Program-made: the position numbers and the translations under genes
NCBI GenBank assembly: GCA_031556725.1
Contig: JAVBSL010000009.1
Location: forward strand, 142,531 to 206,530
Length of the DNA: 64,000 nt
Direction: 5' to 3'
Source: UBA935 sp031556725
GTDB lineage: Bacteria; Bacillota; Clostridia; Lachnospirales; Lachnospiraceae
Shown: piece after piece, positions 26,506-35,116 of the stretch
Numbering within the stretch: the stretch's first letter is position 1
How the letters are laid out: each line of letters begins with the position of its first letter
The notes under the pieces: generated by a model
The model's database searches: none
Seen by the model: only the letters and a program-made list of their open reading frames with translations
Told to the model about the DNA's origin: nothing

Positions 26506-27468
26506 CTATTTTTGTACTAAGTGAACGGCAAAGCTGCCAATTTCCTGTTCAAAATAAATAGCTGCCAGATTTCCTTTGGCATTGTATTTGGCACTTTCTT
26601 TGTTAAATACAAAGCCCTGTTTTTCCAGATGGTAAACCGCCCGTTCGATATAGTTGGTTCCCACGGCAATATGGCCGTTAGCGCCCAGATAGGGAGCTTT
26701 CATAATCTCAAATCCGCTGCCCACAAAAATGGAGCTGTTTCCGTCCTTCTTTTCAAATCCAAATAAACTTTGGAAAGAATCGGCAACCGAATGTGCTTCT
26801 CCTTCATTAGCCGCATTGATACCGATATGTCTCAGTTCAAAGCCCAGCATACTGTTTACCGCTTCTCTGGTCAGAGCCGTAATCTGGTCAAATTCACCGG
26901 CTTCCACCAGCTCCGGCTTCACCATCCAGCTGCCGCCGCAGGCAATAATCTTGCCAAAATCCAGATACTCTTTTAAGTTCTTGGCACTGATACCGCCGGT
27001 AGGCATGAATTTCATATTGGTATAGGGCGCTGCCATAGCCTTGATCATGGCAATTCCGCCGGCTGCTTCAGCGGGGAAGAATTTCACCACTTCCAGCCCT
27101 AATTCGATTGCCTGTTCCACATCACTGGGATTGGCACATCCCGGAACTACCGGAATGTTTTTATCCACACAATATTTTACCACTTTAGGGTTAAGACCCG
27201 GGCTGACGATAAACTTGGCACCGGCATTCACCGCCTGATCCACCTGTTCTGTAGTCAGTACTGTTCCGGCTCCCACCAGCATTTCCGGAAAGTTATCAGC
27301 CATTTCCTTAATTGCTGCTTCCGCAGCAGCCGTCCGGAAGGTTACCTCCGCACAAGGCAGTCCCCCGTCACATAAAGCCTTCGCCAATGGCTTGGCATCC
27401 TTTGCATCATTTATGGCGATAACCGGGACAATCCCGATCTTTGAAATCTGTTCCAATACCTGATTCAT
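26506..27468 (-). CDS. kdgA: KDPG aldolase fused to a C-terminal VOC/glyoxalase-like domain
   Basis: 320 aa against about 205-215 for stand-alone KDPG/KHG aldolases. Residues 1-210 are a complete aldolase: EVTFRT with Glu41 and Arg45, GAGTVLT, and the Schiff-base Lys129 in VVKFFPAEAAGG. Residues from about 214 (FELRHIGIN) to 320 form a vicinal-oxygen-chelate-like module (AHSVADSFQSLFGF, ANGHIAVGT, IGSFAVHLVQK). The aldolase cleaves 2-keto-3-deoxy-6-phosphogluconate to pyruvate and glyceraldehyde 3-phosphate. The added domain could have regulatory or isomerase function; its role is unknown to me. Confidence 0.92.
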   Translation of the reverse strand: MNQVLEQISKIGIVPVIAINDAKDAKPLAKALCDGGLPCAEVTFRTAAAEAAIKEMADNFPEMLVGAGTVLTTEQVDQAVNAGAKFIVSPGLNPKVVKYCVDKNIPVVPGCANPSDVEQAIELGLEVVKFFPAEAAGGIAMIKAMAAPYTNMKFMPTGGISAKNLKEYLDFGKIIACGGSWMVKPELVEAGEFDQITALTREAVNSMLGFELRHIGINAANEGEAHSVADSFQSLFGFEKKDGNSSIFVGSGFEIMKAPYLGANGHIAVGTNYIERAVYHLEKQGFVFNKESAKYNAKGNLAAIYFEQEIGSFAVHLVQK

Positions 27469-27481
27469 CTTACTCTCCTTC

Positions 27482-28285
27482 CTACTGAGGCTGTTTGCCG
27501 ATATAAGCCAAAATACCGCCGTCTACGTAAAGAATATGTCCATTTACAAAATCAGAAGCTTCCGAAGCAAGGAACACCGCCGGTCCCATTAAATCTTCGG
27601 GATTTCCCCAACGTGCTGCCGGTGTTTTGGCAATAATGAACTGATCAAAAGGATGTCTGGAACCATCTTCCTGTAATTCTCTCAGGGGCGCAGTCTGAGG
27701 GGTGGCAATATAGCCGGGACCAATGCCGTTACACTGAATATTTGCTTCACCGTATTCGGAAGCGATATTTTTGGTAAGCATCTTTAAACCGCCTTTTGCT
27801 GCCGCATATGCCGAAACGGTTTCACGTCCCAGTTCACTCATCATGGAACAGATGTTAATAACCTTTCCGCCGCCTTTTTTGATCATGGCAGGAATCACTG
27901 CTTTGGCAACAATAAAGGGGGCGTTTAAGTCAATATCAATTACCTGCCTGAAATCTTCTACACTCATTTCACACATGGGGATTCTTTTGATGATACCGGC
28001 ATTGTTTACCAGAATATCAATCACGCCAACTTCTTTTTCAATCTGCGCAACCATGGCCTGTACTGCTTCTTCATCGGTTACGTCACACATATAGCCGTGG
28101 GCCTCGATACCGATTTCTTTGTAAGCTTCAACACCTGCTTCTACTTTCTCCTGGATGCGATCGTTAAAACAGATAGTTGCTCCTGCTTCGGCATAAGCTT
28201 TTGCAATGGCAAATCCGATTCCGTAAGATGCTCCCGTTACTAATGCTACTTTTCCTTTCAATGAAAAACTGTTCATAATACTCAT
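27482..28285 (-). CDS. kduD: 2-deoxy-D-gluconate 3-dehydrogenase / 2-keto-3-deoxygluconate oxidoreductase (SDR)
   Basis: 267 aa from the ATG at 28283-28285, which follows GGAGG by 8 bases; the longer ORF starts inside that site. A short-chain dehydrogenase: TGASYGIGFAIA cofactor loop, NNAG motif, and the catalytic Ser with YAAAKGG (Tyr-x-x-x-Lys). KduD reduces 3-deoxy-D-glycero-2,5-hexodiulosonate, made by KduI, to KDG. It sits between kduI (gap 16 bp) and kdgA (gap 13 bp). Confidence 0.92.
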   Translation of the reverse strand: MSIMNSFSLKGKVALVTGASYGIGFAIAKAYAEAGATICFNDRIQEKVEAGVEAYKEIGIEAHGYMCDVTDEEAVQAMVAQIEKEVGVIDILVNNAGIIKRIPMCEMSVEDFRQVIDIDLNAPFIVAKAVIPAMIKKGGGKVINICSMMSELGRETVSAYAAAKGGLKMLTKNIASEYGEANIQCNGIGPGYIATPQTAPLRELQEDGSRHPFDQFIIAKTPAARWGNPEDLMGPAVFLASEASDFVNGHILYVDGGILAYIGKQPQ

Positions 28286-28301
28286 CTTCTTTTCCTCCAA
28301 A

Positions 28302-29162
28302 TTATTTTAAGTCTTTATTTGCGATGCCGTCCATATCGGTAAATTCCTGATTTTCTCCCACCATTCCCCAGATAAAGGTATATGCTCTGGAGCCGCTGCC
28401 GGAGTGAATGGACCAACTGGGTGAAATCACTGCTTCTTCGTTATGCATAACAATATGTCTGGTTTCCGTAGGTTCACCCATATAATGCATTACAAAAGCA
28501 TCTTCGGGCATTTCAAAATACAGATATACTTCCATTCTTCTGTCATGGGTGTGACTTGGCATGGTATTCCATACACTTCCCGGTTTTAATGCAGTCATTC
28601 CCATTACCAACTGGCAGCTTTCCACCTGTCCGGGCAGGATGTACTTATTAATTACCCGGTGATTGGATTCTTCCAGACATCCCAGTTCCACTTTATTTTC
28701 ATCCTTAATGATGATAACACCCTCTTCCGGTGTTCCTTCCAGTTTGATTAAAACAGTGGGATAGGTTTTATGCGCCGGTGCGCTGTTTAAGTAAAATTTA
28801 GCCGGTTCGTTCGGATTTTCACTGGCAAAGCTGATATCCTTTGCACCAAGACCGATGTACATACCATCTTTATAACCCAGGGAATATACCCTTCCGTCCA
28901 CGGTCACGCTTCCATTTCCGCCGATATTGATGATTCCCATTTCTCTTCTCTGTAAAAAATATTCTGCACGAAGTTCATCTCCGGCTGTCAGGGCCAGGGG
29001 GGTGGTCGGCACTGCGGCGCCGGTGATAATACGATCGATATGGCTGTATACCAGCTTGATCTCTCCCGGTACGAACAGGTTCTGGATCAAAAATTCCTCC
29101 CTCAAGCGTTCGGTTGTATAATGTTTCACATCTTTGGGTGATGCTGCGGTTCTAAGTTCCAT
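28302..29162 (-). CDS. kduI: 5-keto-4-deoxyuronate isomerase
   Basis: 286 aa, cupin fold. I chose the ATG at 29160-29162 (MELRTAASP), 8 bases after GGAG; the ATG six codons upstream overlaps that site. The zinc-binding segment PSHTHDRRMEVYLYFEMP is visible, along with the family segment NIGGNGSVTVDG. It isomerises 4-deoxy-L-threo-5-hexosulose uronate, formed from unsaturated galacturonate, to the KduD substrate. It leads the kduI-kduD-kdgA-kdgK operon. An extended -10 (TGGTACAAT on the minus strand, near 29217-29225) is a possible promoter. Confidence 0.95.
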   Translation of the reverse strand: MELRTAASPKDVKHYTTERLREEFLIQNLFVPGEIKLVYSHIDRIITGAAVPTTPLALTAGDELRAEYFLQRREMGIINIGGNGSVTVDGRVYSLGYKDGMYIGLGAKDISFASENPNEPAKFYLNSAPAHKTYPTVLIKLEGTPEEGVIIIKDENKVELGCLEESNHRVINKYILPGQVESCQLVMGMTALKPGSVWNTMPSHTHDRRMEVYLYFEMPEDAFVMHYMGEPTETRHIVMHNEEAVISPSWSIHSGSGSRAYTFIWGMVGENQEFTDMDGIANKDLK

Positions 29163-29270
29163 TTGTTTTACTCCTTTCATTTATCTATACATGCTGCTTT
29201 TTCATCTAGTGCTATTGTACCATACAATTTTTTCAATGTCTTTGCGTTTATTGCCTAAAACATGGCAAAT

Positions 29271-29297
29271 CTTGAACCAATGTGGTATACTTGAACC
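29271..29297 (+). promoter_or_regulatory. direct repeat, candidate AraC-type binding site between kduI and araC
   Basis: CTTGAACC occurs at 29271-29278 and again at 29290-29297, 19 bp apart. This is about two helical turns, as for AraC-family half-sites. It lies upstream of both the divergent kduI operon and the AraC gene, so it is a plausible activator site. Confidence 0.45.
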
Positions 29298-29333
29298 GAA
29301 ACCGGATTATTACTCTGCGAAAGGATGGATACC

Positions 29334-30197
29334 ATGAAAGAACTGACTTCCTGTAAACTGGCTGTGGAAAACTGTATGAACCAGAAATATTTTGCCATTG
29401 CCCACTTATATAAAGAAGAAAAGGTCATGAATATGCACATTCACGACTGCTATGAGATCTATTATTCCATTTCCGGCGGCAAACAGTTTTTGATCGATAA
29501 CAAATTTTATGATATCAGTCCCGGCGATGTCTTCATTATTAATCAATACGAGAGTCATTATCTGACCCAGATCGATTCCGAGGTTCATGAACGGCTTGTG
29601 CTATCGGTTCATCCTGAGTTTGTTAAAAGCTTATCTTCCCCGGAAACCGATTTAGGCTATTGTTTTACCCAGCATGGCGAGCATTTCAGTCATCGTCTTT
29701 CTTTAACCAAAGAACAGCAAAACCGTTTTCTGTATTATGTCAATAAAATCATCAGTTCCAACGGCTACGGCCACGATCTTGCCGAGCGTTCCGCTTTTAT
29801 CGATTTAATGCTGCTCCTCAACACCGCTTATTATTCCGTGTCCCAGGAGGAAACTGCGCAAATGATCGTTTCCCGTCCCAATAAACAGGTGGATGAGATT
29901 CTTGCCTATATCAATTCTCATATCCATGAAATGATTTCTATTGATGATTTGGCAAACAACTTTTTTTTAAGTACTTCCTATGTCTGCCGGGTGTTCAAAT
30001 CAGCCACCGGCATGACTATTAATAAGTACATTACCGCCAGACGCATCAGTATCGCCAAAGCCCTCCTCACCGAAGGTTTAAGCGTGAATGATGTCTGTGA
30101 ACAATGCGGTTATAATGATTACAGTAATTTTGTTAAGACATTTACCAAATCAGTGGGACTTTCTCCCAAAAAATATGCTCAGGCTGCGCTTTCATAA
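29334..30197 (+). CDS. AraC-family transcriptional regulator with N-terminal cupin sensor
   Basis: 287 aa from the ATG at 29334, which is better spaced from GAAAGGA than the in-frame ATG at 29325. An N-terminal cupin domain (HIHDCYEIYYSISGG, ISPGDVFIINQYESH) should bind a sugar ligand. The C-terminal region has two helix-turn-helices (SIDDLANNFFLSTSYVCRVF and VNDVCEQCGYNDYSNFVKTF). Unlike the regulator at 5102 it is soluble. Divergent placement next to kduI suggests it activates the kdu-kdg operon in response to a pectin-derived sugar. Confidence 0.9.
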   Translation: MKELTSCKLAVENCMNQKYFAIAHLYKEEKVMNMHIHDCYEIYYSISGGKQFLIDNKFYDISPGDVFIINQYESHYLTQIDSEVHERLVLSVHPEFVKSLSSPETDLGYCFTQHGEHFSHRLSLTKEQQNRFLYYVNKIISSNGYGHDLAERSAFIDLMLLLNTAYYSVSQEETAQMIVSRPNKQVDEILAYINSHIHEMISIDDLANNFFLSTSYVCRVFKSATGMTINKYITARRISIAKALLTEGLSVNDVCEQCGYNDYSNFVKTFTKSVGLSPKKYAQAALS

Positions 30198-30221
30198 ATA
30201 CGTAAATATTACCAAATTCTA

Positions 30222-30250
30222 TTGACCCTTTTTACAAAATAGTATATCAT
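30222..30250 (+). promoter_or_regulatory. promoter of PEP carboxykinase gene
   Basis: TTGACC (30222-30227), a 17-base spacer and TATCAT (30245-30250) lie 40 bp before the chosen ATG. An AAAAGGAGAG ribosome binding site follows. Confidence 0.65.
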
Positions 30251-30289
30251 TAAAACTTGAGAAATTATTTCAAAAAGGAGAGAAAATAT

Positions 30290-32083
30290 ATGGCAGAACT
30301 TACCAAAAACCCCAATGTTATCAAATGGGTAGAAGAAATGCAAGCACTTACCAAACCGGACAAGGTTGTTTGGATCGATGGCAGTGAAGCGCAGATGGAC
30401 AGCCTTCGCAAAGAGTCATTGGCCAACGGCGAACTTGTGGAATTAAACCAGGAAAAATTACCTGGCTGTTACTATCATCAGACAGCCGTTAACGACGTTG
30501 CTCGTGTGGAAGATAGAACCTTTATTTGCTGCAAAAACAAAGAGGATGCCGGCCCCACCAATAACTGGAGCGATCCTCAGGAAATGTATGACAAATTAAC
30601 TCCGATGTTTGACGGTGTTATGAAAGGCAGAACCATGTATGTTATCCCTTATTCTATGGGACCCATCGGTTCTCCCCTGGCTAAAGTCGGCGTGGAATTA
30701 ACTGACTCCATCTATGTTGTCCTTAACATGGATATTATGACCCGTGTTGGTGTTGATGCATTTAAGAACCTTGGCGATGTTTCCAACGACTTCGTTCGCG
30801 GACTTCATTCCAAAGCTGATATTGATGCTGAAAAACGCTACATTGTACACTTCCCTGAAGACAACACCATCTGGTCTATCAACTCCGGATACGGCGGAAA
30901 CGTTCTTCTTGGCAAGAAATGCTTTGCTCTTAGAATCGCTTCTTATCAGGGCAAGAATGAAAGCTGGATGGCTGAACATATGCTGATCTTAGGAATTGAG
31001 AAGCCTGACGGTGAAGTAACATACGTAACCGCTGCTTTCCCTTCCGCATGTGGCAAGACCAACCTGGCTATGTTGATTCCCCCCGAAGGATACACCAGCA
31101 AAGGTTACAAAGTCTGGACCGTAGGTGATGATATTGCCTGGTTAAAGAAGGGTGAAGACGGAAGACTTTACGCTATCAATCCCGAAAACGGATTCTTCGG
31201 CGTTGCTCCCGGTACCAATGCGAAGTCTAACTTCAATGCTTTGGAAAGCACCAAGAAAAACACCATCTTTACTAACGTAGCTTTAAATAATGATGATATG
31301 ACTGTTTGGTGGGAAGGACTTGATAAGAATCCCCCCGAAAATGCAACCGAGTGGAAAGGTGCTAAAGTAAACGGCAAAGAATTTAAAGAAGCCGGTAATA
31401 ACCTGGCTCATCCCAACTCCCGTTTTACTGCTCCGGCCCGTAACTGTCCCTGTATCTCCAAGGAATTTGACAATCCTGCCGGTGTACCGATTTCTGCTAT
31501 GATCTTCGGCGGACGTCGTGCCAAAACCGCTCCCCTTGTATATCAGGCATTTGATTGGGAACATGGTGTATTCGTAGGTTCCATCATGGCCAGTGAAACT
31601 ACTGCTGCTGCCGCCGGTGCGGTTGGTGTGGTTCGTCGTGATCCCATGGCAATGCTTCCCTTCTGCGGATACAATATGGGTGACTACTGGCAGCACTGGA
31701 TCGATATGGGTAAAGAACTTGGCGACAAAGCTCCCAAGATCTTCAACGTTAACTGGTTTAGAACCAATGATGACGGCAAGTTCATCTGGCCCGGATTCGG
31801 TGATAACATGCGTATTCTTGACTGGATTATCGAACGTGCTGATGACAATGCTGACGCTGTTGAAACCGCTATCGGTTTCGAGCCTAAGGCTGAAGACCTC
31901 AACATCGAAGGTTTGGAAGATGACGGTATTACCCTTGACGTAGTAAAAGGCTTACTGAGCGTTGATAATGATCTCTGGAAAGAAGATGTTGCCGGAATCA
32001 AAGAGTTCTATGCAAAATTCGGTGACAGACTGCCTCAGGCTATGAAGGATCAGCTGGCTGCTCTGGAAGGAAGATTAAACTAA
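30290..32083 (+). CDS. pckG: phosphoenolpyruvate carboxykinase (GTP)
   Basis: 597 aa from the ATG at 30290, directly after AAAAGGAGAG; an in-frame upstream start at 30257 has no ribosome binding site. GTP-class motifs are present: FPSACGKTNLAML (P-loop with the reactive Cys), VGDDIAWLKK (metal site) and the substrate segment YGGNVLLGKKC. It interconverts oxaloacetate and PEP with GTP/GDP. In a fermenter it may run in the carboxylating direction to make oxaloacetate and succinate, or be gluconeogenic on uronates. It is transcribed alone, with its own promoter and a strong terminator. Codon choice (AAC, GGC, GAA-rich) suggests high expression. Confidence 0.96.
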   Translation: MAELTKNPNVIKWVEEMQALTKPDKVVWIDGSEAQMDSLRKESLANGELVELNQEKLPGCYYHQTAVNDVARVEDRTFICCKNKEDAGPTNNWSDPQEMYDKLTPMFDGVMKGRTMYVIPYSMGPIGSPLAKVGVELTDSIYVVLNMDIMTRVGVDAFKNLGDVSNDFVRGLHSKADIDAEKRYIVHFPEDNTIWSINSGYGGNVLLGKKCFALRIASYQGKNESWMAEHMLILGIEKPDGEVTYVTAAFPSACGKTNLAMLIPPEGYTSKGYKVWTVGDDIAWLKKGEDGRLYAINPENGFFGVAPGTNAKSNFNALESTKKNTIFTNVALNNDDMTVWWEGLDKNPPENATEWKGAKVNGKEFKEAGNNLAHPNSRFTAPARNCPCISKEFDNPAGVPISAMIFGGRRAKTAPLVYQAFDWEHGVFVGSIMASETTAAAAGAVGVVRRDPMAMLPFCGYNMGDYWQHWIDMGKELGDKAPKIFNVNWFRTNDDGKFIWPGFGDNMRILDWIIERADDNADAVETAIGFEPKAEDLNIEGLEDDGITLDVVKGLLSVDNDLWKEDVAGIKEFYAKFGDRLPQAMKDQLAALEGRLN

Positions 32084-32096
32084 GACACAAAAAATA

Positions 32097-32137
32097 AGCA
32101 GGGACTATCCGAAAGATGGTCCCTGCTTTTTTATTTT
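32097..32137 (+). terminator. Rho-independent terminator of pckG
   Basis: AGCAGGGAC ... GTCCCTGCT forms a 9-bp stem with a short loop, followed by a T-rich tract. It ends 10 bp before the stop of the convergent GGDEF gene. Confidence 0.9.
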
Positions 32138-32147
32138 AGCAGAAAGA

Positions 32148-33239
32148 TTAATATATAATGCGGTTTCGGCCTTCATTCTTGCCTATGTACAGCTTCTGAT
32201 CCGCCTCATTGATTCCGCTTTCGATACCTTTCCGGAAATTAACCTCCTCCAGGCCGAAAGTTAAGGTAACCTTTATTTTCTGATCATTATATTCAATCGT
32301 ACTTTTCCTGACCTGTGACAGCATATTATCCAGCAAAACATAGGCATCGTCACCATTACAGTCATAGAACACAAAAAGGAATTCTTCTCCGCCCCAGCGG
32401 CAAACCCTGCCCCGTTCCTCCATATATCGGCTAAACAGATCAGCCAGATATTTTAATACGATATCACCGCAATCATGTCCGTATGTATCATTAATCTTCT
32501 TGAAGAAATCAATATCACCCAATGCAATACTGAGATTCGAACCGTTTCCTTCCTGATACTGCTGCTCCTGCGTAGCCAGATACTCCTTCATACTGCGGCG
32601 GTTGTATAGTCCGGTCAGCGGATCCACCGATGCCAAATGGTGCATCTTATCATTATACTGCATCAGCTTCTTCTCCATCTCCATGGAATCCTTGCTGAAA
32701 AAGGCCAGCGCCGCGACCATCGTTATAAACATATAAACTGTATTAACAATCTGCAGGGCAATGCCTGCGGATTCCGTCACTTCCCACTGTGCCCCTATAT
32801 ACTTGGTATAAAAATATAATCCCAGCCGGACCGCACATAATCCTACCGCAATTAAAACCTTACGGTTCATGGACGCATAACTGGTGGTAAAATTCAAAAC
32901 CAATAGCGTAAAAATAAAGTGCTGTATTCCGCAATCCCATCCAAGCTCCATGACAAAACCAATAATACATGTTAGCGTCAGCAATTGGGCAAAGGCAATT
33001 GCAAACTTAGTGTGATTCATGTATGTAAGGTAAAAAGAAAGTGAATATGCCATCACACAAATGATACAAAGCCAACTGAACTGCTTCGTACCGGTCACTC
33101 CCAAAACCACTGCCACACTGATAAAATAAAGACCCATCAGTAAAGAATTAACTCTGAGAACGACAGCAGCTTTTTTGGTTTCATTCTCGTTTTTCACATC
33201 CTGAAAAACCAAATCCCCTATCTTCGTTATAATTCCCAT
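32148..33239 (-). CDS. membrane diguanylate cyclase (GGDEF domain)
   Basis: 363 aa from the ATG at 33237-33239, preceded by GGAGGGG; the longer ORF begins upstream of this site. About six hydrophobic segments fill residues 25-195. A GGDEF domain follows: DPLTGLYNRRSM, LGDIDFFKKINDTYGHDCGD and the active-site loop RWGGEEF. It should make cyclic di-GMP from two GTP. The RxxD inhibitory site normally found just before the loop is absent (the segment reads ERGRVCRWGG), so product feedback at that site is unlikely. The input signal is unknown. Confidence 0.92.
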   Translation of the reverse strand: MGIITKIGDLVFQDVKNENETKKAAVVLRVNSLLMGLYFISVAVVLGVTGTKQFSWLCIICVMAYSLSFYLTYMNHTKFAIAFAQLLTLTCIIGFVMELGWDCGIQHFIFTLLVLNFTTSYASMNRKVLIAVGLCAVRLGLYFYTKYIGAQWEVTESAGIALQIVNTVYMFITMVAALAFFSKDSMEMEKKLMQYNDKMHHLASVDPLTGLYNRRSMKEYLATQEQQYQEGNGSNLSIALGDIDFFKKINDTYGHDCGDIVLKYLADLFSRYMEERGRVCRWGGEEFLFVFYDCNGDDAYVLLDNMLSQVRKSTIEYNDQKIKVTLTFGLEEVNFRKGIESGINEADQKLYIGKNEGRNRIIY

Positions 33240-33326
33240 ATAAACCCCTCCGGACACACATGTTATATGGCTTAATTATATCATTCATTTTCTTCCATGG
33301 CAAGGAACCGCAACATTTCATCCATA

Positions 33327-33356
33327 AAGGCGTGCAGTTTAAAGACTGCACGCCTT
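33327..33356. terminator. terminator hairpin downstream of the aspS-gatCAB operon
   Basis: AAGGCGTGCAGT/ACTGCACGCCTT is a perfect 12-bp stem with a 6-base loop and short T-runs on both strands. It lies between the small coiled-coil gene and the GGDEF gene, so it most likely ends the minus-strand operon. Confidence 0.75.
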
Positions 33357-33371
33357 TTGCAATTATATTAT

Positions 33372-33632
33372 TTATGATATTTTCTGTAATTTTTCACTAT
33401 ACTCTTTTAAAACAACTTTCATGATATCAATGTCGGATTGCATAGATTCCAGTTGGCTAATCCCACTTTTATATCGATTATAAGTTGATGTATAACAAGA
33501 CTCTATATTTTGCAATCTGGGGAGTACATCATTTTCATTTTGCAATTTCAAAAAATGAATATCTTCTTTTATTGGTTGCAGCTTTTTATCAAGCAAGTCC
33601 GACATCGCTAATAACATTTCATTATCTGTCAT
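33372..33632 (-). CDS. small coiled-coil protein of unknown function
   Basis: 86 aa starting MTDNEMLLAMSDLLDKKLQP at the ATG at 33630-33632, directly after AAGGAGGGG. The upstream in-frame residues have no ribosome binding site. The sequence is nearly all helical with heptad-like spacing of Leu/Ile (DLLDKKLQPIKEDIHFLKL, QLESMQSDIDIMKVVLKE), so a coiled coil is likely. It follows gatB in the aspS-gatCAB operon and precedes the terminator. I recall similar short helical proteins as hypothetical in Firmicutes; I know no function. Confidence 0.75.
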   Translation of the reverse strand: MTDNEMLLAMSDLLDKKLQPIKEDIHFLKLQNENDVLPRLQNIESCYTSTYNRYKSGISQLESMQSDIDIMKVVLKEYSEKLQKIS

Positions 33633-33676
33633 AAATACCCCTCCTTCATGTGTTAAAAGTATAGCATATATAAAGC

Positions 33677-35116
33677 TCAAAGTCTATCAATAATTTCCTT
33701 TATAAGCCGGTTTACTGTAACCGGATCAGCCTTGCCCTGCATGGCTTTCATAGTCTGCCCCACCAGAAAACCGATGGCTTTTTCCTTGCCGTTATGATAG
33801 TCTTCTACCGACTGAGGATTGGCCGCGATAACTTCTGCAATGGTCTTGCTTAACGCCTCCGTATCATCCACCGTCTTTAATCCTTTTTCTTCCACGTATT
33901 GTTCCGGATCAATATTTTCTTCAAACATAACCGCAAATACTTCCTTGGCTACGGAACTGTTAATGGCTTTTTCATCGGTAAGCTTTATCAGCTTTGCCAG
34001 ATTCTCCGGCGAAAAACGGATATCCTCCGGCTCCATGCTGCTTTCTCTTAACAATCGGAGGGTTTCACCCATCAGCCAGTTGGATACCTTTTTAGGTTGC
34101 TTACAGATGGCTGATGCCGCTTCAAAAAGATCGGCCATTTGCTTGGAACCGGTGATAATCTCGATATCATAATCAGGGATATTGTATTCTTTCCGATACC
34201 TCTCTATTTTTTCGGTGCGGAATTCCGGCTGTTCGGCCTTAATTTCTTCCAGCCATGCATCACTGACCGAAACCGGCACCAGGTCAGGATCGGGGAAGTA
34301 ACGGTAATCCTGGGCATCCTCCTTGCTGCGCATGGGATAAGACTCCCCTTTATTGTCATCCCAGCGTCTGGTTTCCTGGGTGACCTTTTCACCGGCTGTC
34401 AACAGTTCGATTTGCCGTTCCCGTTCGTCTTCAATAGCTCTGGCAATGGCCCGGAAAGAATTCAGATTCTTCATCTCGGTTCTTGTTCCCAGTTCCTTCG
34501 TTCCGGCTTCCCGTACCGACAGGTTGACATCTGCCCGCATGGAACCTTCCTGTAATTTACAATCCGAGGCTCCCAGATATTGGATAATCAAACGCAGTTT
34601 CTCCAAATACGCGATCACTTCCTCAGCACTTCGCATATCCGGCTCCGACACGATTTCAATCAGCGGCACACCGGAGCGGTTATAATCCACCAGAGAACAC
34701 CCTTCCCACTCATCATGGATTAACTTTCCGGCATCCTCTTCCATATGGATTTCGTGGATTCCCACATACTTCCTGCTTCCCTCTGTTTCGATTTCAATCC
34801 GGCCATCCCGGCAGATTGGCAGATATAATTGTGAAATCTGGTAGTTCTGCGGGTTGTCGGGATAAAAATAATTTTTCCGGTCAAATTTACTATACCTGGT
34901 GATGGTGCAATCCGTTGCCAGTCCTACAGCAATGGCATATTTTAAAACCTGCTTATTTAAAACCGGCAGGGAACCCGGCATCCCGGTACAGACCGGACAG
35001 GTATGGGTATTGGGTGCACCGCCGAAGGCCGTGGAACAACCGCAGAAGATTTTGGTCTTCGTAGCAAGCTCTACATGCACTTCCAGGCCGATAACCGTTT
35101 CATATTGTTTCTGCAT
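33677..35116 (-). CDS. gatB: Asp-tRNA(Asn)/Glu-tRNA(Gln) amidotransferase subunit B
   Basis: 479 aa, full length. Family motifs: VIGLEVHVELAT, CPVCTGMPGSLP, NYFYPDNPQNYQISQ and the Glu/Asp-tRNA kinase region EDAGKLIHD, with the C-terminal YqeY-like tail domain. GatB phosphorylates the acyl group on mischarged tRNA and channels ammonia from GatA. Its ATG overlaps the gatA stop by one base, so the two are translationally coupled. Confidence 0.97.
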   Translation of the reverse strand: MQKQYETVIGLEVHVELATKTKIFCGCSTAFGGAPNTHTCPVCTGMPGSLPVLNKQVLKYAIAVGLATDCTITRYSKFDRKNYFYPDNPQNYQISQLYLPICRDGRIEIETEGSRKYVGIHEIHMEEDAGKLIHDEWEGCSLVDYNRSGVPLIEIVSEPDMRSAEEVIAYLEKLRLIIQYLGASDCKLQEGSMRADVNLSVREAGTKELGTRTEMKNLNSFRAIARAIEDERERQIELLTAGEKVTQETRRWDDNKGESYPMRSKEDAQDYRYFPDPDLVPVSVSDAWLEEIKAEQPEFRTEKIERYRKEYNIPDYDIEIITGSKQMADLFEAASAICKQPKKVSNWLMGETLRLLRESSMEPEDIRFSPENLAKLIKLTDEKAINSSVAKEVFAVMFEENIDPEQYVEEKGLKTVDDTEALSKTIAEVIAANPQSVEDYHNGKEKAIGFLVGQTMKAMQGKADPVTVNRLIKEIIDRL

